From assembly GCA_040954595.2 (NCBI GenBank), contig CM082597.2, positions 4,340,001 through 4,404,000 on the forward strand: a DNA stretch of 64,000 nt, given 5' to 3'. Below are positions 11,480 to 23,300 of the stretch, piece after piece. The translations under genes were made by a program, and so were the position numbers. Each line of letters opens with the position of its first letter. The stretch's first letter is position 1. Origin of the DNA: Balanoglossus misakiensis. Lineage: Eukaryota > Hemichordata. The notes beneath the pieces were generated by a model that made no database searches, was not told the origin of the DNA, and saw nothing but the letters and a program-made list of their open reading frames with translations.

Positions 11480-12001
11480 CAACACAACAATGATGGCCCT
11501 GCAGCGCGTGGGTTTAACAGGTCGCCTTAAATGCGGCAGGTTTTATAGTAACAGTTTACAATATTTCATGGGGTGTTTCAGGTAGCCTGAAAATCAAAGT
11601 ATTTAACTTTCATATTTTGCTCAAAGAAAAAAGCGAGCGATGGACAAGTTATTTTAAATATTGAGAACACTCCTTTATTAGTGATTTTTCTGTAATGATA
11701 ACACACGTCTATTAAATTACAAAAGTACTTAATTATTCAAATTAGTTAAATTATTAAAATACAAAAAAATCACGTCTGTACATATATTACATATGTAAAA
11801 TACGACTTGAGCTGTACATGAATTTACAAGAGTATGTAAATATGACGGCGCGTGAGCAAATAATAGACTAGAGGGGGGGGGGCTAAAATGTGTACTTTAA
11901 CACTCACTAAAACAAACATCTTCGATATACTTGTGCGTGAAATAAAAAACAAAACAGACTCAAAATGGCTGCGGTTCAAAATGGCAAGGTTTGACACAAA
12001 C
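11480..12001. other. Intergenic DNA, AT-rich with a poly-G run
   Basis: No gene seen. A run of ten G bases occurs at about 11873-11882. Part of this interval should be the 3' flank of the minus-strand gene that ends at 12002. Confidence 0.5.
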
Positions 12002-12628
12002 TCAGAACGAATTCCCTCGCCTCAAATCATCAGCAGCGAAATTTGTATTGGTAGTCGTGCATTTTTGTACATGTACATTCAGTGGCAACACACAATCAAA
12101 ACCCATCTCACATTTTGGACACACGTAGGGGTATGCGTCTCCACGTGGGTGTGGAAACTGGCCGAGGGCGGAATGACCGCTTCCGGTGACGTCAATATTA
12201 GCACGCCCTCTGTAGTCTAGCGGGGACGATTCCCTTGCACGGTCAAATAGAGTGTTTTCGCTTTTTCTTTGACCACTAACACCGTTGCCGTCCAAATGAC
12301 CGGTCAGTGATTCAATGTCGGCGCGGTGCAACTCACCCAAGTTGTCCCGACCGCGAAGAAAGACCAGCAGCGTCTCCAGAAGCGGATTTCGGGGGAGTTC
12401 GTTCACACTTCTACCGGGAACAACGGCTGTGTTGTCCGTTCGACACAACGGGCACTTCAACAGCCCCCGGTTCGAGGAAAGAACGCGCCGTAGGCAGGCT
12501 TCGCAGAAGTCGTGCTTGCACTTCGGCAGCGTCCTCGGCTGGTCGTATCGATCCAAACAGACGGGGCACGTCAGAAATTCAACCAGTCGTTGTCTCAGAC
12601 CTTCAGTTTTCCGCTGTAGTTCTGCCAT
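12002..12628 (-). CDS. Short RING protein with one NEMO-type zinc finger
   Basis: A 208-residue single-exon protein. Seen: a short charged N-terminal segment, a C3HC4 RING (C21 to C62; CPVC, CKHDFC, CPLC) and, near the C-terminus, one C-x2-C-x12-H-x3-C finger (C170, C173, H186, C190). This finger has the same spacing as the six of the gene at 3332-4693. The residues after the RING (CRTDNT, then LP) also match that gene and the TRIM-NHL gene, so the three RINGs are likely related. There is no CaaX box; the protein ends RRGNSF. I chose the ATG at 12628 because an acceptor (ATTTCAG, exon from 12645) lies between it and the longer upstream frame, so the upstream codons are intronic. Likely a ubiquitin ligase with one ubiquitin-reading finger. 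Substrate unknown. Confidence 0.85.
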   Translation of the reverse strand: MAELQRKTEGLRQRLVEFLTCPVCLDRYDQPRTLPKCKHDFCEACLRRVLSSNRGLLKCPLCRTDNTAVVPGRSVNELPRNPLLETLLVFLRGRDNLGELHRADIESLTGHLDGNGVSGQRKSENTLFDRARESSPLDYRGRANIDVTGSGHSALGQFPHPRGDAYPYVCPKCEMGFDCVLPLNVHVQKCTTTNTNFAADDLRRGNSF

Positions 12629-12648
12629 GCTGGCAATACTCGCGCCTG

Positions 12649-15356
12649 AAATGAAAGACAAACCATCAGAAGAATCCGGCAATGGACTAAAACAACCACT
12701 GAAGCAAATATATTGAAAACGTCAACAAAAATGAAAGTTGCCACGTCATGCATTGTCAATCTTGCATTTGGAGATGACGTCAAATTGCAAGGCATGTATT
12801 AGCTCACTAATGAATCATATCAGACTGAAGGAAATGAAGTCTGTCGGTCACTTGCAATTGATAGGAACGTTAACGCAATCCATAAATTATACCAGTTAAT
12901 TCATATACAGTTGTATAAGCTTGGTATTCTGTATTAGTGTGCTTCCAACAGAGCGAAAATAACTTCCGCCCCGCCACAAAAATGCAACATTTCTACTTTT
13001 TAGTTAAGTTTACCGCGCTTGTGTACTGCTGTCCGGACCCTTCTAGCTCAATACGAATTTAGCCAGAAATCGTAGCCGAGGCGATACATACAAAACAAAA
13101 CAAGAATGACCAGTCTTTTCTTGGTAAATGGTGTATGTCCACACCAGCAAGCATAAAGTGATTAACAATCAAATCGGACAACAACGGGAATCGGTTCCGG
13201 ACAACCAACTGTTTCACAATGCCCCCTATTGTCTACGTGTGTTCTGACAATGGGACTTATGTCAATAAGTATACGCGTATATCATCCGCTGTCAATTTTT
13301 TCTATTGGAACTGTACCAGAACATTACCAATACTCCCGTGACAATGTTTCGTCATGTGACAGTTAATCAAGTGATATAAATAGCACGCGTATTGCGTTTT
13401 AGTGAGTGAAGAATGAAAAAGAAAATGCCATTTGACTATATTTTAAGACCATGACATAAGCTTACTTCAATCTTCTCCCTTATCCTTAGTCGACAATTGA
13501 CACTTTTGAATTTTTGAGGATTTAACACCCATGTGCACATACCACGATAACTGTGTTATTTCCATGGTCAGTTGAATAATTGGGTGTGGCACCAATTTAT
13601 TACTTAACTTGTTCACATTTAAATGTACAACCATAATCAGAGGGTGATAATATGTTTGTGTATACATGCCCACTCAGTTAGATGATCATTATAATTACGA
13701 AAGTAAAATCATGAAAATAATTTTAAAACGGCAGTAATTGGGTGAATTCGCCATACAAAATTTTCATTGTTTTTTGCACTGTACTTATATTCTATCTTTC
13801 GTTTTTATGATCTAATAAAAGTTGAAATGTCACAAACGCGGTACACTAGTGGTAATCACGAATATTTTAAAAACAATATGAGCATAAACAGTCCAATTGC
13901 AAACAGACGTACAGAGAAATATACAGAAATCCGACCTATACCCTAGAGGCAATTGTGTGGTGCGTAACACAGTTGCTGATTACGATCGGACATGCGCAGT
14001 GTTTTGTTGTATACAGAACGCTGACCTCTGCTCGACCCAACGCCGCACGTACACACCAGTTTAAAGCGACCCGGCCAACTATTCTTCTTCCGTGTTAATG
14101 GCACAAAATGCAAAGCGAAAGCGTTGGCTCACATAGCGACGGAAATCAACAACATGACAACCACCCTCGAGTCGGCTGCAAGTACATGAGCAGAAAAGTG
14201 CAAACGATTGAACAACGATAACAAAACTGTACTGACCTTGTTACAGCGACCGCAATGGATACACTGGACGCGGCATAGGCAGATTCCAAGGCACCGCTGG
14301 GCGTTGATAAACACACGTACTCACACGGACATTTAAAATACCGACGTGTTCAATAGCACACTCTTTTTCACGTGGACATAATTATCGTTATTTGGGGTTT
14401 AAATTATGGGGTTATTATTATTGTGTTCGGGTGTTCAGTTCAATTTGGAATATCAGGTTCCTTTCCGTAGACAGGGCGCTCTTGTTGTCGTAACCCGCTG
14501 ATCGCCTGAATGTCCCTGTATTCGCCTCGCTCAACCAGTGAAAACTGCGCATGCCCAGTGCGAATGTCGTTCTGCATATACCGAGTACTCTGTTCTGCTA
14601 CGTGACTTTACAATCGTACTCGGGAGTTTTTAAGGGAATTTCCCGGGTAGTCTGCGAAGTCGCGTGTCATTGCATTCTCTAGAAAGCATAGTGGAAATGC
14701 CCTTGCAGACGAGATACATTTATTTGGAACATCGTCGTCGTTAAAAATGAAGTTTTGTAAATTGGATTGTATTTCAACTTGAATTAATAACGACCAGGTC
14801 AATTTATATAAGAAGTTTTAAATTCAATGTGATTTAAATTTTGCTGAGCAGGAAAGTATGACTACCGGAACAAAATTTTTACCTACCTAAATTAAAAACA
14901 ATTTAAGGAAACAAGCTTTTTCTTAACCTGATACATCGAATTAAAAGTTGGATACAGGTACATGTAGTTGACATTACGATTCATTTTTGTCAGCGCAGAA
15001 TTCGGAGAAATTCACGGGCTAAACAAAGGCTCGTTGAAACATGATCACACGAGGGCGCACTAGCAAGACAGGATATAGTCACCGTGTATTTTTGGTGGTT
15101 TTTGTTGTGATTACGTTGTGTTACATAGTATGTAAAGTTATTTAGTTTGGTCCGCATAATGGAATGTGTTCAAAGAACGATTGCTCGAAATGTAAATTAC
15201 GATCGACTGAATATTCATGGCGTAATAAAGTAGGATATAAATCACTTGCTCTTATATAAGACCCAAGATTCCAACCTAAGTAAGTTCCAGGTACCATAAC
15301 AAGGAAAAAAGTTAAAATTTCGTTGAAGAATCCGCAGTACATGTAGATACACAAAA
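12649..15356. other. Intergenic DNA between two RING genes
   Basis: No gene supported. It should contain the 5' UTR exon and promoter of the 208-residue RING gene. Two GCGCATG-type palindromes (13991 and 14549), each resembling half of an NRF-1 site, are the only regulatory-looking signals noticed. Short frames at 14129-14314 and 14608-14802 match nothing known. Confidence 0.4.
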
Positions 15357-15538
15357 CGAAATTGAGCGGCTTAAATAGGCCTAGGGTTTTACCAATCAAA
15401 GACATACACATACCGACTACAATGTACGTTGTAAATTATGTGTCTGACGAAATTGATCGGATTAAATAGGCCTAGGGTTTTACCAATCAAAGACATACAC
15501 ATACCGACTACAATGTACGTTGTAAATTATGTGTCTGA
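15357..15538. repeat. 91-base tandem direct duplication
   Basis: The segment 15357-15447 is repeated at 15448-15538 with very few differences (for example GAGCGGC against GATCGGA). The two copies abut exactly, just downstream of the stop codon of the minus-strand TRIM-NHL gene. The near identity suggests a recent event. Confidence 0.95.
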
Positions 15539-15600
15539 GATATCTGGCGTACTGTCCCTGGTTTTCAGGTTGCTTACGTTTGTAAATGACAATTCTGTAT

Positions 15601-17709
15601 TCAGATTTCTCTGTAAATGACAATTCTACCACACCCTTCGCTGTCCTCGTCAGTCACGATAACTTTGTACGGGCGCTTCTTTGTGACGCAGACAGCGACA
15701 GGGTTACAGAGCTTGTCCCCGGGACTGTCCACGCGGCCGATAAAGCGCCCTCCGGAGGAGAACATCTGAAGCCTGCCTTTACTGCAGACAAATATGTTGT
15801 CGTGGGGGTCCGTTGCCACGCCCAGGGGTCTCTCAAACTGGCCACTGTCCGTGCCCTTTGACCCGAAGGAGAAGAGCAGTTTCTTGGTGTCTGTGTCGAA
15901 TACCATCACTCGACAGGAATTCATGTCCACGGTGATGACTTGGTTGTGGCTGTTCACGTCTAAGAACCTCACATCTCCAGCGAACGATAGCTCTTGCCTG
16001 TTCTTGCTTGAACCCAAATCCCAGTACGTTACCGTAGCCTGCTGTCTGGTGGCCGGCACAGGCGCAAGCTGCAGGCGTGACTGTGGCGGACTGCTGCCTG
16101 CTTTGCTCTTTTTTCTGCTCGACGTCAAAAGGAAAACTTTGCTCCTGTCCGCAGTTGTTGTCAGTCCCAGCGTCTCGACGGTCTGTCCGTATTCCTCCTT
16201 GAAGTAGGTCTCCCCTCCTTCGTTGCAACGGCTGAGAGTCTTGCCATCAGTCACTAGAATATTCCCTTCGATTGACGATAGAGTCTTGATTGCTACGAGA
16301 TCAAAGGGGTTCTTGAAGTACATTTGCGACTTGTAGCTGCCTCCGATGGTATACTTCAGTACTCGGTCATTCCCCATGGCTGCCACGAGAAACTGACGCT
16401 CATCATTTGACACACTCAGCCCCCTCGGCTGCTTTAAAGCATTCCGCTCATGAAACGCTCCGTACGAGTCGATGACTTCCATCCTCTTAAACTTTATGTG
16501 AGAGCTGCCAAGAGGGGGCGCTGGTGATGGACTTTGGAGCAAGCCAGGATCAGCAGCTGCTGTAAACTTGAATCCTTCTGGCTGTGGTGCGAGAGAACCT
16601 TTGGGACTTGATGTAGCTTGTGTGCCAATGGTTCCAATGTTGTCTGACAGTTTCAGGTCGAAACTGGCACGACAGTAGAACGCAATGGGCGGGTGACCTG
16701 GGGCTGGGAGAGCCGTCTTTTGTTTGACAATGTCCTGCAGTTGAGAGAGGTGCTGCTGCTCTAGAAAGAAGACAACGGCATCCATGTCACTCCACAGCAT
16801 CTCGTTCGCCATTGTTGTGATATTTCCGCCATGTTTGATCAGCTCATCAAAGTGGGTTATTTTTCTCTCTAAAGTGTCTATCTGAGGAGCAAAGTGGTCC
16901 TGGATCTTCAGCAGTAGAGACTGTTCATACTGCTTCACTTCCTGCATGATGGCTGCCGTCTTGGAAGCCACCTGAGTGTACAATTTACTTCTCTCTGTAA
17001 CGCGCGCATCTCTCAATTCTCCCATCTTCTCCCTCGCCGACTGTAGCTCTGGTAACTTCCGGTTCGCCCTTCCGACCAGATCCAAGAGCCTCTCTCGTTT
17101 ACTTTCGGCAGCGGTCTTCAGACTGACATATTTGTGACGTTCGCCCTGGTGGTCGGTATGAATGCACTCCATGCATACAGGGAGTTGGCAGGTCTCGCAG
17201 TACATCTGTAATAGGTTGCCGCTGTGGAGGGCGCAGTCTGCCGGTCGTAGAAGGTCGGCTGGTGTCGAGCGGTATTCTTCAATGGAGACAACCTTGTGGC
17301 CTTTTGTCACTGTGATCTTCACGTGTCTATCTCGGCACTTACGGCACTGTATTTGATCACAGACCGTACAGTACGCCACCCCTGTCCTCCTACACACGCC
17401 GCACGGGTCGCCCGAGTAGCTATCCTCTTCTTGCTTCTTCATCTTCTCGACGTACTCGATCAAGGCGATGGTGGTGTAACTGTCCGGTAGCCCGGCGACG
17501 CCCGAACCCCGTATGGCAGAGGAGTTATCAACCCTACAGATGGGACACTTCAGTCTGCCGTAGTTCCGCGACACTATGCCGTTCAGACACGACAGGCAGA
17601 TGACATGGCCACACTTTGGCAACGTTTTGGGACTTGAGAATCGATCCATGCATATTGGACACTGAAGGAACTGGTCGTCGAGTTCCTTGCCAACACTAGA
17701 AGCAGCCAT
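15601..17709 (-). CDS. TRIM-NHL protein (RING, two B-boxes, coiled coil, NHL-type propeller)
   Basis: A 702-residue single-exon protein and probable E3 ubiquitin ligase of the TRIM2/3/71-like class. Seen: RING C17 to C58 (CPIC, CGHVIC, CPIC), B-box 1 about 103-138 (CGVC, CTVC, CRKC, H), B-box 2 about 159-192 (CALH, CETC, CMEC, H), a helical region rich in Lys, Glu and Leu about 200-335, then a linker and a C-terminal half of beta-propeller character. An NHL-like strand occurs near the end (GQFERPLGVATDPHDNIFV). No filamin-type domain is apparent between coiled coil and propeller, unlike TRIM2, 3 and 71. An acceptor (TTTTTAG, exon from 17731) lies 22 bases upstream of the ATG, so an intron interrupts only the 5' UTR, as in the other two RING genes here. 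Invertebrate TRIM-NHL families are often expanded, so a one-to-one orthologue cannot be named. Confidence 0.93.
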   Translation of the reverse strand: MAASSVGKELDDQFLQCPICMDRFSSPKTLPKCGHVICLSCLNGIVSRNYGRLKCPICRVDNSSAIRGSGVAGLPDSYTTIALIEYVEKMKKQEEDSYSGDPCGVCRRTGVAYCTVCDQIQCRKCRDRHVKITVTKGHKVVSIEEYRSTPADLLRPADCALHSGNLLQMYCETCQLPVCMECIHTDHQGERHKYVSLKTAAESKRERLLDLVGRANRKLPELQSAREKMGELRDARVTERSKLYTQVASKTAAIMQEVKQYEQSLLLKIQDHFAPQIDTLERKITHFDELIKHGGNITTMANEMLWSDMDAVVFFLEQQHLSQLQDIVKQKTALPAPGHPPIAFYCRASFDLKLSDNIGTIGTQATSSPKGSLAPQPEGFKFTAAADPGLLQSPSPAPPLGSSHIKFKRMEVIDSYGAFHERNALKQPRGLSVSNDERQFLVAAMGNDRVLKYTIGGSYKSQMYFKNPFDLVAIKTLSSIEGNILVTDGKTLSRCNEGGETYFKEEYGQTVETLGLTTTADRSKVFLLTSSRKKSKAGSSPPQSRLQLAPVPATRQQATVTYWDLGSSKNRQELSFAGDVRFLDVNSHNQVITVDMNSCRVMVFDTDTKKLLFSFGSKGTDSGQFERPLGVATDPHDNIFVCSKGRLQMFSSGGRFIGRVDSPGDKLCNPVAVCVTKKRPYKVIVTDEDSEGCGRIVIYREI

Positions 17710-17814
17710 AATGGAGTATGTTCTGAATACCCTAAAAAGAAGTAAAACATTATTGATACGGCCATGGGAAACAATCGTGTTCCTGGTAACCCTACCTACA
17801 ATGGTTTAAAACTT

Positions 17815-17895
17815 AGACAGACAGACAGGCAAGCTGACAGGCAGGCAAACAGAGAGAGAGACAGACAGGCAGGCAGGCAGGCAGACAGGTTGGCA
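17815..17895. repeat. CAGA/CAGG tetranucleotide array
   Basis: Imperfect array of GACA, GGCA and GAGA units upstream of the TRIM-NHL gene. The open frame across it (17764-17988) is repeat translation. Confidence 0.85.
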
Positions 17896-18400
17896 GACGA
17901 CGAACAGCCAACAGGTATTGACAACAATCGTTGTGCACCTCTGACTTTGTTTACAAAAGGTCACTTAGGGGGCGTGAATGTGAGTTAAATGGCCGCTATA
18001 AAATACGCCAAACAAACGACAACAGGCGAACACTGATAACAATGGAGGGGACACAGAGTTTGAATTGATTGTCGTCGTCTTAGCTTAGACTTATACATGA
18101 TCGTCAAGCGTCAAGTTTCACAATGCCAATGCAGTGCTAGCCTCACCTGCTGGCCGGAATCCTGGACTAAGGTTTATAGCTCGGTTCCTTCAGCAGTCAG
18201 CGCGCGTAAACGACTCGACCAAAGTGCAGTGGAGTCAAACTTCCGCGTGTGACGTCAGAAATAGTGCGCCGTCGTTGTCCCTTCCTAAAGGGTCTGTCGT
18301 TTTCGGAATGTCGACAATTAATCCAAAATGTACAGGCATTCTTGAACGCGCATTTAACCCTTACAGGTGTACATCCTTGCAATTTTATTGGTCAAAGGGT
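17896..18400. other. Likely promoter flank of the TRIM-NHL gene
   Basis: No coding signal. Given the acceptor at 17731, a 5' UTR exon and the promoter of the minus-strand TRIM-NHL gene should lie here or a little beyond, but I could not fix the donor or the start site. Confidence 0.35.
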
Positions 18401-18484
18401 AATTCACTACATATCCACTAAACGGTGTCTTGTATCAAACACAATTAAAGGGCAGCACGAGAGAGATTTTATCCCTTTAATTAG
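18401..18484 (+). repeat. Dispersed repeat Y, copy 1
   Basis: Shares ATTCACTA, TATCCAC, GTGTCTTGTATCAAACA, AATTAA, AAAGGGCAGC and GAGAGAGA in order with copies at 37227-37332 (same strand) and 50951-51046 (opposite strand). Confidence 0.75.
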
Positions 18485-19086
18485 ACAAACGCTTCAAACG
18501 CCACACCATTTGCACCACAAGAAAGAATTTATTTCCCTTTACACAAACAGGTCTACAATTAAATGAAAAAACTGTTCTCTGTTAAAAATAGAAATAAAGA
18601 CTTCAACAGTTGAAGAACAACCCACACAAATCAATAAAGATTGCGTTCAGTCAAAGATTCATTATAGAAAACAGAAACAATACATAGGTTACATGATATA
18701 TATTTCCTCAATATATTTTAATAGTATAAGATTTTCAGAAGCAATGAAAATTAAAGGTATCGTCCATTTATTTCCATTGAGCGCCTTTTTTTTACAAACC
18801 TGCAAAAAGGAAATAAATTAACATATATATTTAGTCGTAAAATAACAAAATACGTATGGTATACATTAACCTATTTGCAATAAATGGTACTTAACACTTA
18901 ATTGTGCTTTTCAATCTGCCGTATATTATTTGGTGCGTACTGACTATGAAATAATTTTTACGTGGGTAACTGCTGTTGATCATGATTATTGCTATAGGAT
19001 TTTTTGTTATTATATGAAACTATCAACTTTCCTGTCAACTTCAGTTGTTGATCTTTTATTTTCACAAAGTTAACACAATTTTATTT
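18485..19086. other. AT-rich intergenic DNA
   Basis: I see no gene or structured element here. It should contain the 3' flank of the lectin gene that ends at 19087. Confidence 0.5.
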
Positions 19087-20372
19087 TTACTTACACCAGT
19101 AGCGCAGGTTGAGGTACTTGTCAGTCCCAGGGCATGGGTCGGAGCCAAACTCCTTCGGAAAGACAGAGATGGTACAATAGTTTTTCCATCTGCACGTGTC
19201 TCGCATATGGTCAGCTGCTGACGCTAAATCACAGTTGGTGTCATTTTTGGACGTCGCGTTGTCCAAACACGTCACGATGTCTTGCCGGCCGTAAGATGCT
19301 GTTTGGAACCACACGATTCTCTTGTTGTAACAGTTAACGCGAATCGTTTCTTCGCCACAGCCGATGGCAGCAAATTCCCAGAGTGGTATCCATTGCGATA
19401 TACCTTTGATAGAGATCGATGAAATTGTAAGATATTTAAGTAGGCTTGTGGAATTCTGAACTACAATACTTTACTGAAATGCTTCATAAATTAACAATAA
19501 CCAACTTGATACGATTTTGACATTTTTGTGCTACACTTTAATTAACAAGAAAAGCTCAGTTGTAACATGAATAGCCGACGACTACAATCCTGGGCCGTTG
19601 TTATATATAGCCATATGTTCAATTGAAAGACGGAAATTAACTTATACCCTGATTTTCTATCCCTATTTTTTGCTGTTATAGTTCGTACTTACACCTGTAT
19701 CTGATCTTCAAGTATTTATCTGTGTTTGGGCAAGGGTCCCCAAACATAGAATTGGTAGCTCTAACGTCGCACGTCTGCTTTCCGTGACACTGTTCCTGCA
19801 CGATGGTCTGTGTATGGTGGGCGTAGCAATCAGTGTCATATCTCTCTGCTGGGGAACGGCGGCAGGTTGTGTGATCGGTACGCCCATAGTTAGCCTCATT
19901 GATTGAGATCTTCTGACCGCTTGGGCATTTTATGTGCTGTGTGAAATTTTCACACACGATTTCGGTTTTTGGTATCCAACTTAAGGCTTCAAGAAAAATT
20001 TAGTCAACACATGACATACATGTCTTTAAAATATACAATTAAAAACAAAAGAAATGGTTAAACAAATACAAGCATATAGAGAGATGTATTGTAAAAAACA
20101 TTGACCATTCATATTGCAAAATGGTCATTTCTGAAAAATTGTCATCTTACACTACTCTGTTTGGTCTCTGATGTCCGTGATCCGCTGCATGTCATTTTAG
20201 TGCTACATCTTGTGTTTTGTTTGTCTTGTATTCTCTTTTTCCTGTGTATTTGTTTACATTAAGTAAATAAAAATGTATAAAAAAGAGAGTATGTAAATTA
20301 AAAACAATATTACTTAAACCCACCTGGTCCGCTCAGTTGCATTACACAGATTAATAATATAATGGTTTTCAT
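19087..20372 (-). CDS. Secreted lectin with two SUEL (rhamnose-binding) domains
   Basis: Coding exons (minus): 20372-20324, 19986-19693, 19403-19087. Phases are 1 then 1, and the total of 660 bases gives 219 residues. Seen: a signal peptide (MKTIILLICVMQLSG), SUEL domain 1 about 27-115 with YGR (50-52) and FGDPC (98-102), and SUEL domain 2 about 130-218 with YGR (152-154) and a one-residue-longer FGSDPC (200-205). Conserved cysteines lie in the expected order in each domain. Known: YGR and DPC flank the sugar pocket of the sea-urchin-egg-lectin/rhamnose-binding-lectin family, which bind L-rhamnose or D-galactose, often on microbes or eggs. Each domain sits on one exon, as expected from exon duplication. 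No membrane anchor is present, so the product should be soluble. The gene sits next to the pentraxin-like cluster, and both could serve surface recognition. Confidence 0.93.
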
Positions 20373-23300
20373 GATGTAGGAAAATGCAGACCACATATTC
20401 AGTTCCGGCAAATTCAAACTGCAGTAAATTTCTCCCAGATGACGGACTTTTAATAACTCTGATAATTTTGTCTCAAAGTGAGGCTATGACACCCACCGTT
20501 GACCATGTTACACACACCGCCTGTTGCTATGACAGCAAGCATGCTACAACGACATTGAAGCACAGTGTCTCCCAGTTGATCAGGCTTGACAACTGTTCCT
20601 GGTAATTGTAAACTGTGTGTTGAAGTATCATTATTTACACCATCATAAAAATCGCTTTACGAGGAGAGATACGAGCAATTACCCGCATACACAAGCATAC
20701 CAACTAGATGTGGACTGAAAATCTCCCGTGGCTAATATAGATTGACATTTGACATTACTATATGAACTAAATCGATTGTGGACCAGAACAGATAAACACC
20801 GATACATGTCATTAACACATCGTCTGGTTTGAATCACAGCAAAGTCCATACAATGTCAATGCAGTTTTACAACTAGTCTACGTCATCAGGTGGATTACTT
20901 TCCCTGATTCGATAATAGTAGCCGTTAAGGGCTTATCTGACACACTTGGAAAAAAATACAGGTGTTTACAGAAAATGAAAGACAATATTGCTTGATTGAA
21001 ATAATTTTAAATATGTCAGGCATTGTTTTGAGAAGATAAATAGGAAAGTGGAGAGAAAACAGCTGAAGACAGCACGTTTCACCAAAACCGATGCAATGAT
21101 TTCGAAGTATAATACTTCTGTTCAAAAGTTCACTAAATAACTAATTAGCAGCTATTTAATATGGTAGCCAGTGAAATGTCTATCAAAGCACATAGTGAGA
21201 TAAAATCACAGCAAGTAACAATGCATCACAAGGCACACCATATGGCGCCATGTCGATTTATCATGAAAACAGGAAAAAGCCAAATGATGATTGTTTTTAC
21301 CCAGAGGCCAAACCATACCTTAATGGGCGGCCGGATGGTCGCAGCAAACTAACGTGATTTTAAACACTTTTCAGCTTACTGAAACAAGTTGTCGCTTTCG
21401 GCATTAACTTGTCCGTATTTTGTGGTTCACTAGATAATTCGAAATATTTTGAAGGAAACCAAGCAGATGGTGCTTGCGTGTCCAGACGGTTAACTATGAC
21501 CATCATCTTAATAACCCTTGCTTCGAGCAACAAAAATACACATACACAATTTGTAAAAATGCCAAACAAAACATAAACCTTGAAAAAATTAACACGGAAT
21601 CACCCTTTCGGTGTATGCAAATATTTGTCATCATCTATATTACTCCAGACGTGAAGAATGTCATTTAGGAAACAACTTAACGTCGGATTTCCAAATCTAT
21701 TTACACCACAGTATGTAAATTGTGAACAATGGACCTCTGATGGCATCGTTATATAGCGCCATCTATTGGTGTATGATCTTATTAATTAACAAAATATACC
21801 CACACTACTATGATATAATATAGTGACAAGACAAATAAAAGTACGCCTTCACTTGGTCATGTCATAGAATGCCTTTGTCTTTATAAAACTCTCTATATAC
21901 TGTTTGCATGTAGATGAATGTTAAGTTTTGCTACCAATGAGAAAGCTCGACACTTGGACCAATGACAGCCATGGATAGAACGGCGCACGCCACGAGCATT
22001 GTTCCCGGGGTCTGCCGCTTGGTGCGCTGTACTTTGAGCGAGTGAAGGGAACCAGATATCGTGACGACATGTCAGACGCCCCCAGGTTCATGTAGCCGAC
22101 TTGCAGCAATGTTGTTAATCCGCCACTTTTTTGCAGATCACATCAGCGATGCGCAGTAACGACAGCAGTTGCAGTGTAGTCTTGAATAACCGTAAAAAGA
22201 TTACATCACAATGTTTTGATGGAGAAAGAAGATCGAATGTAATTTGGAAACTCCATTATCTGATGGAATTATTTACAGGCGCGGGGGTCTCAGCCCCGCA
22301 CTTAGATCCTGTTTTGAGAAATCTTGAAAGTTTCTAAACTCAAAGTGAGTTTCATCGGTAAATCTACTTAAACATTACGCGAAGTAACCAGAGTAATAGC
22401 TGCCGATAATCAATTATTTGATTAAAGTACATGTACTAACATACACCAATATTATGAAGCAACTAAAAGTAGTATTAACAGGTCCATGTTGTCAAAATGT
22501 CCATACAATTAAAATGTGTTCGAAAACAATCTGATGTGACAATCTTTTATGATGAAACTATTTTTTAAAGACATATGGTTGCTTTCAGATAAAGTCACGA
22601 GGGTGTGAATCTTCGACACCTTCTGGTGAAAGTCAAATCTAGTTCATAATGAACAGATGTTTGTACATGGGATCGTCACATACGGGGGTCTTGTATTTGT
22701 ATGGGTTAGCATATGCTGAAACTCATTTTGCACGGGAACTAAAATTAGTACATTGTGTTATTTACGTATATTTATATATTTATAATATTTGAAGGAATGA
22801 ATGTGTTAACACATGTTGAATAGTAAAAAGCATAGATCTAACCCGTCAACAGCATGGAGACATATGCCCACATCCGTTCAATGTGAAGTGTATTGTGCCG
22901 TCTGCATGAGCGACGGTGGAAAAGCAGATTGAAAGGACATAAAGTTACAACGGAATTCATCAAAATGTTCAAAACTGTGAAAGTACCCGATTCGTCAATT
23001 AAATGCCATTTTCAATGCACATGAAGTAATGTTGAATTAGTAAATAAACTAGGACCTCCATGACCAGACTTTTATCGAACTCGGTGAAGCTTGAGTCCCG
23101 CTACTTTTTGCTCACGCTAAAATAATGGAAACAAGCATTTCACAAATACACAAAATGGCGGATGCAAATAAACAAATGTGTCAGAAAGATGACGTCAGTG
23201 CAGATTATGGAAAAAATAAAGACGAATTGTAGTACCCTCAGGAAACAAATTTATTCATAATAAGACATACGCGAATCAAAACAGCCTGTAATTGAAACGT

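Noticed and set aside
12629-12682. Longer start for the 208-residue RING protein (226-codon frame)
   Set aside because: An ATTTCAG acceptor lies inside the extra codons, so they are intron; the ATG at 12628 is the first in the exon.
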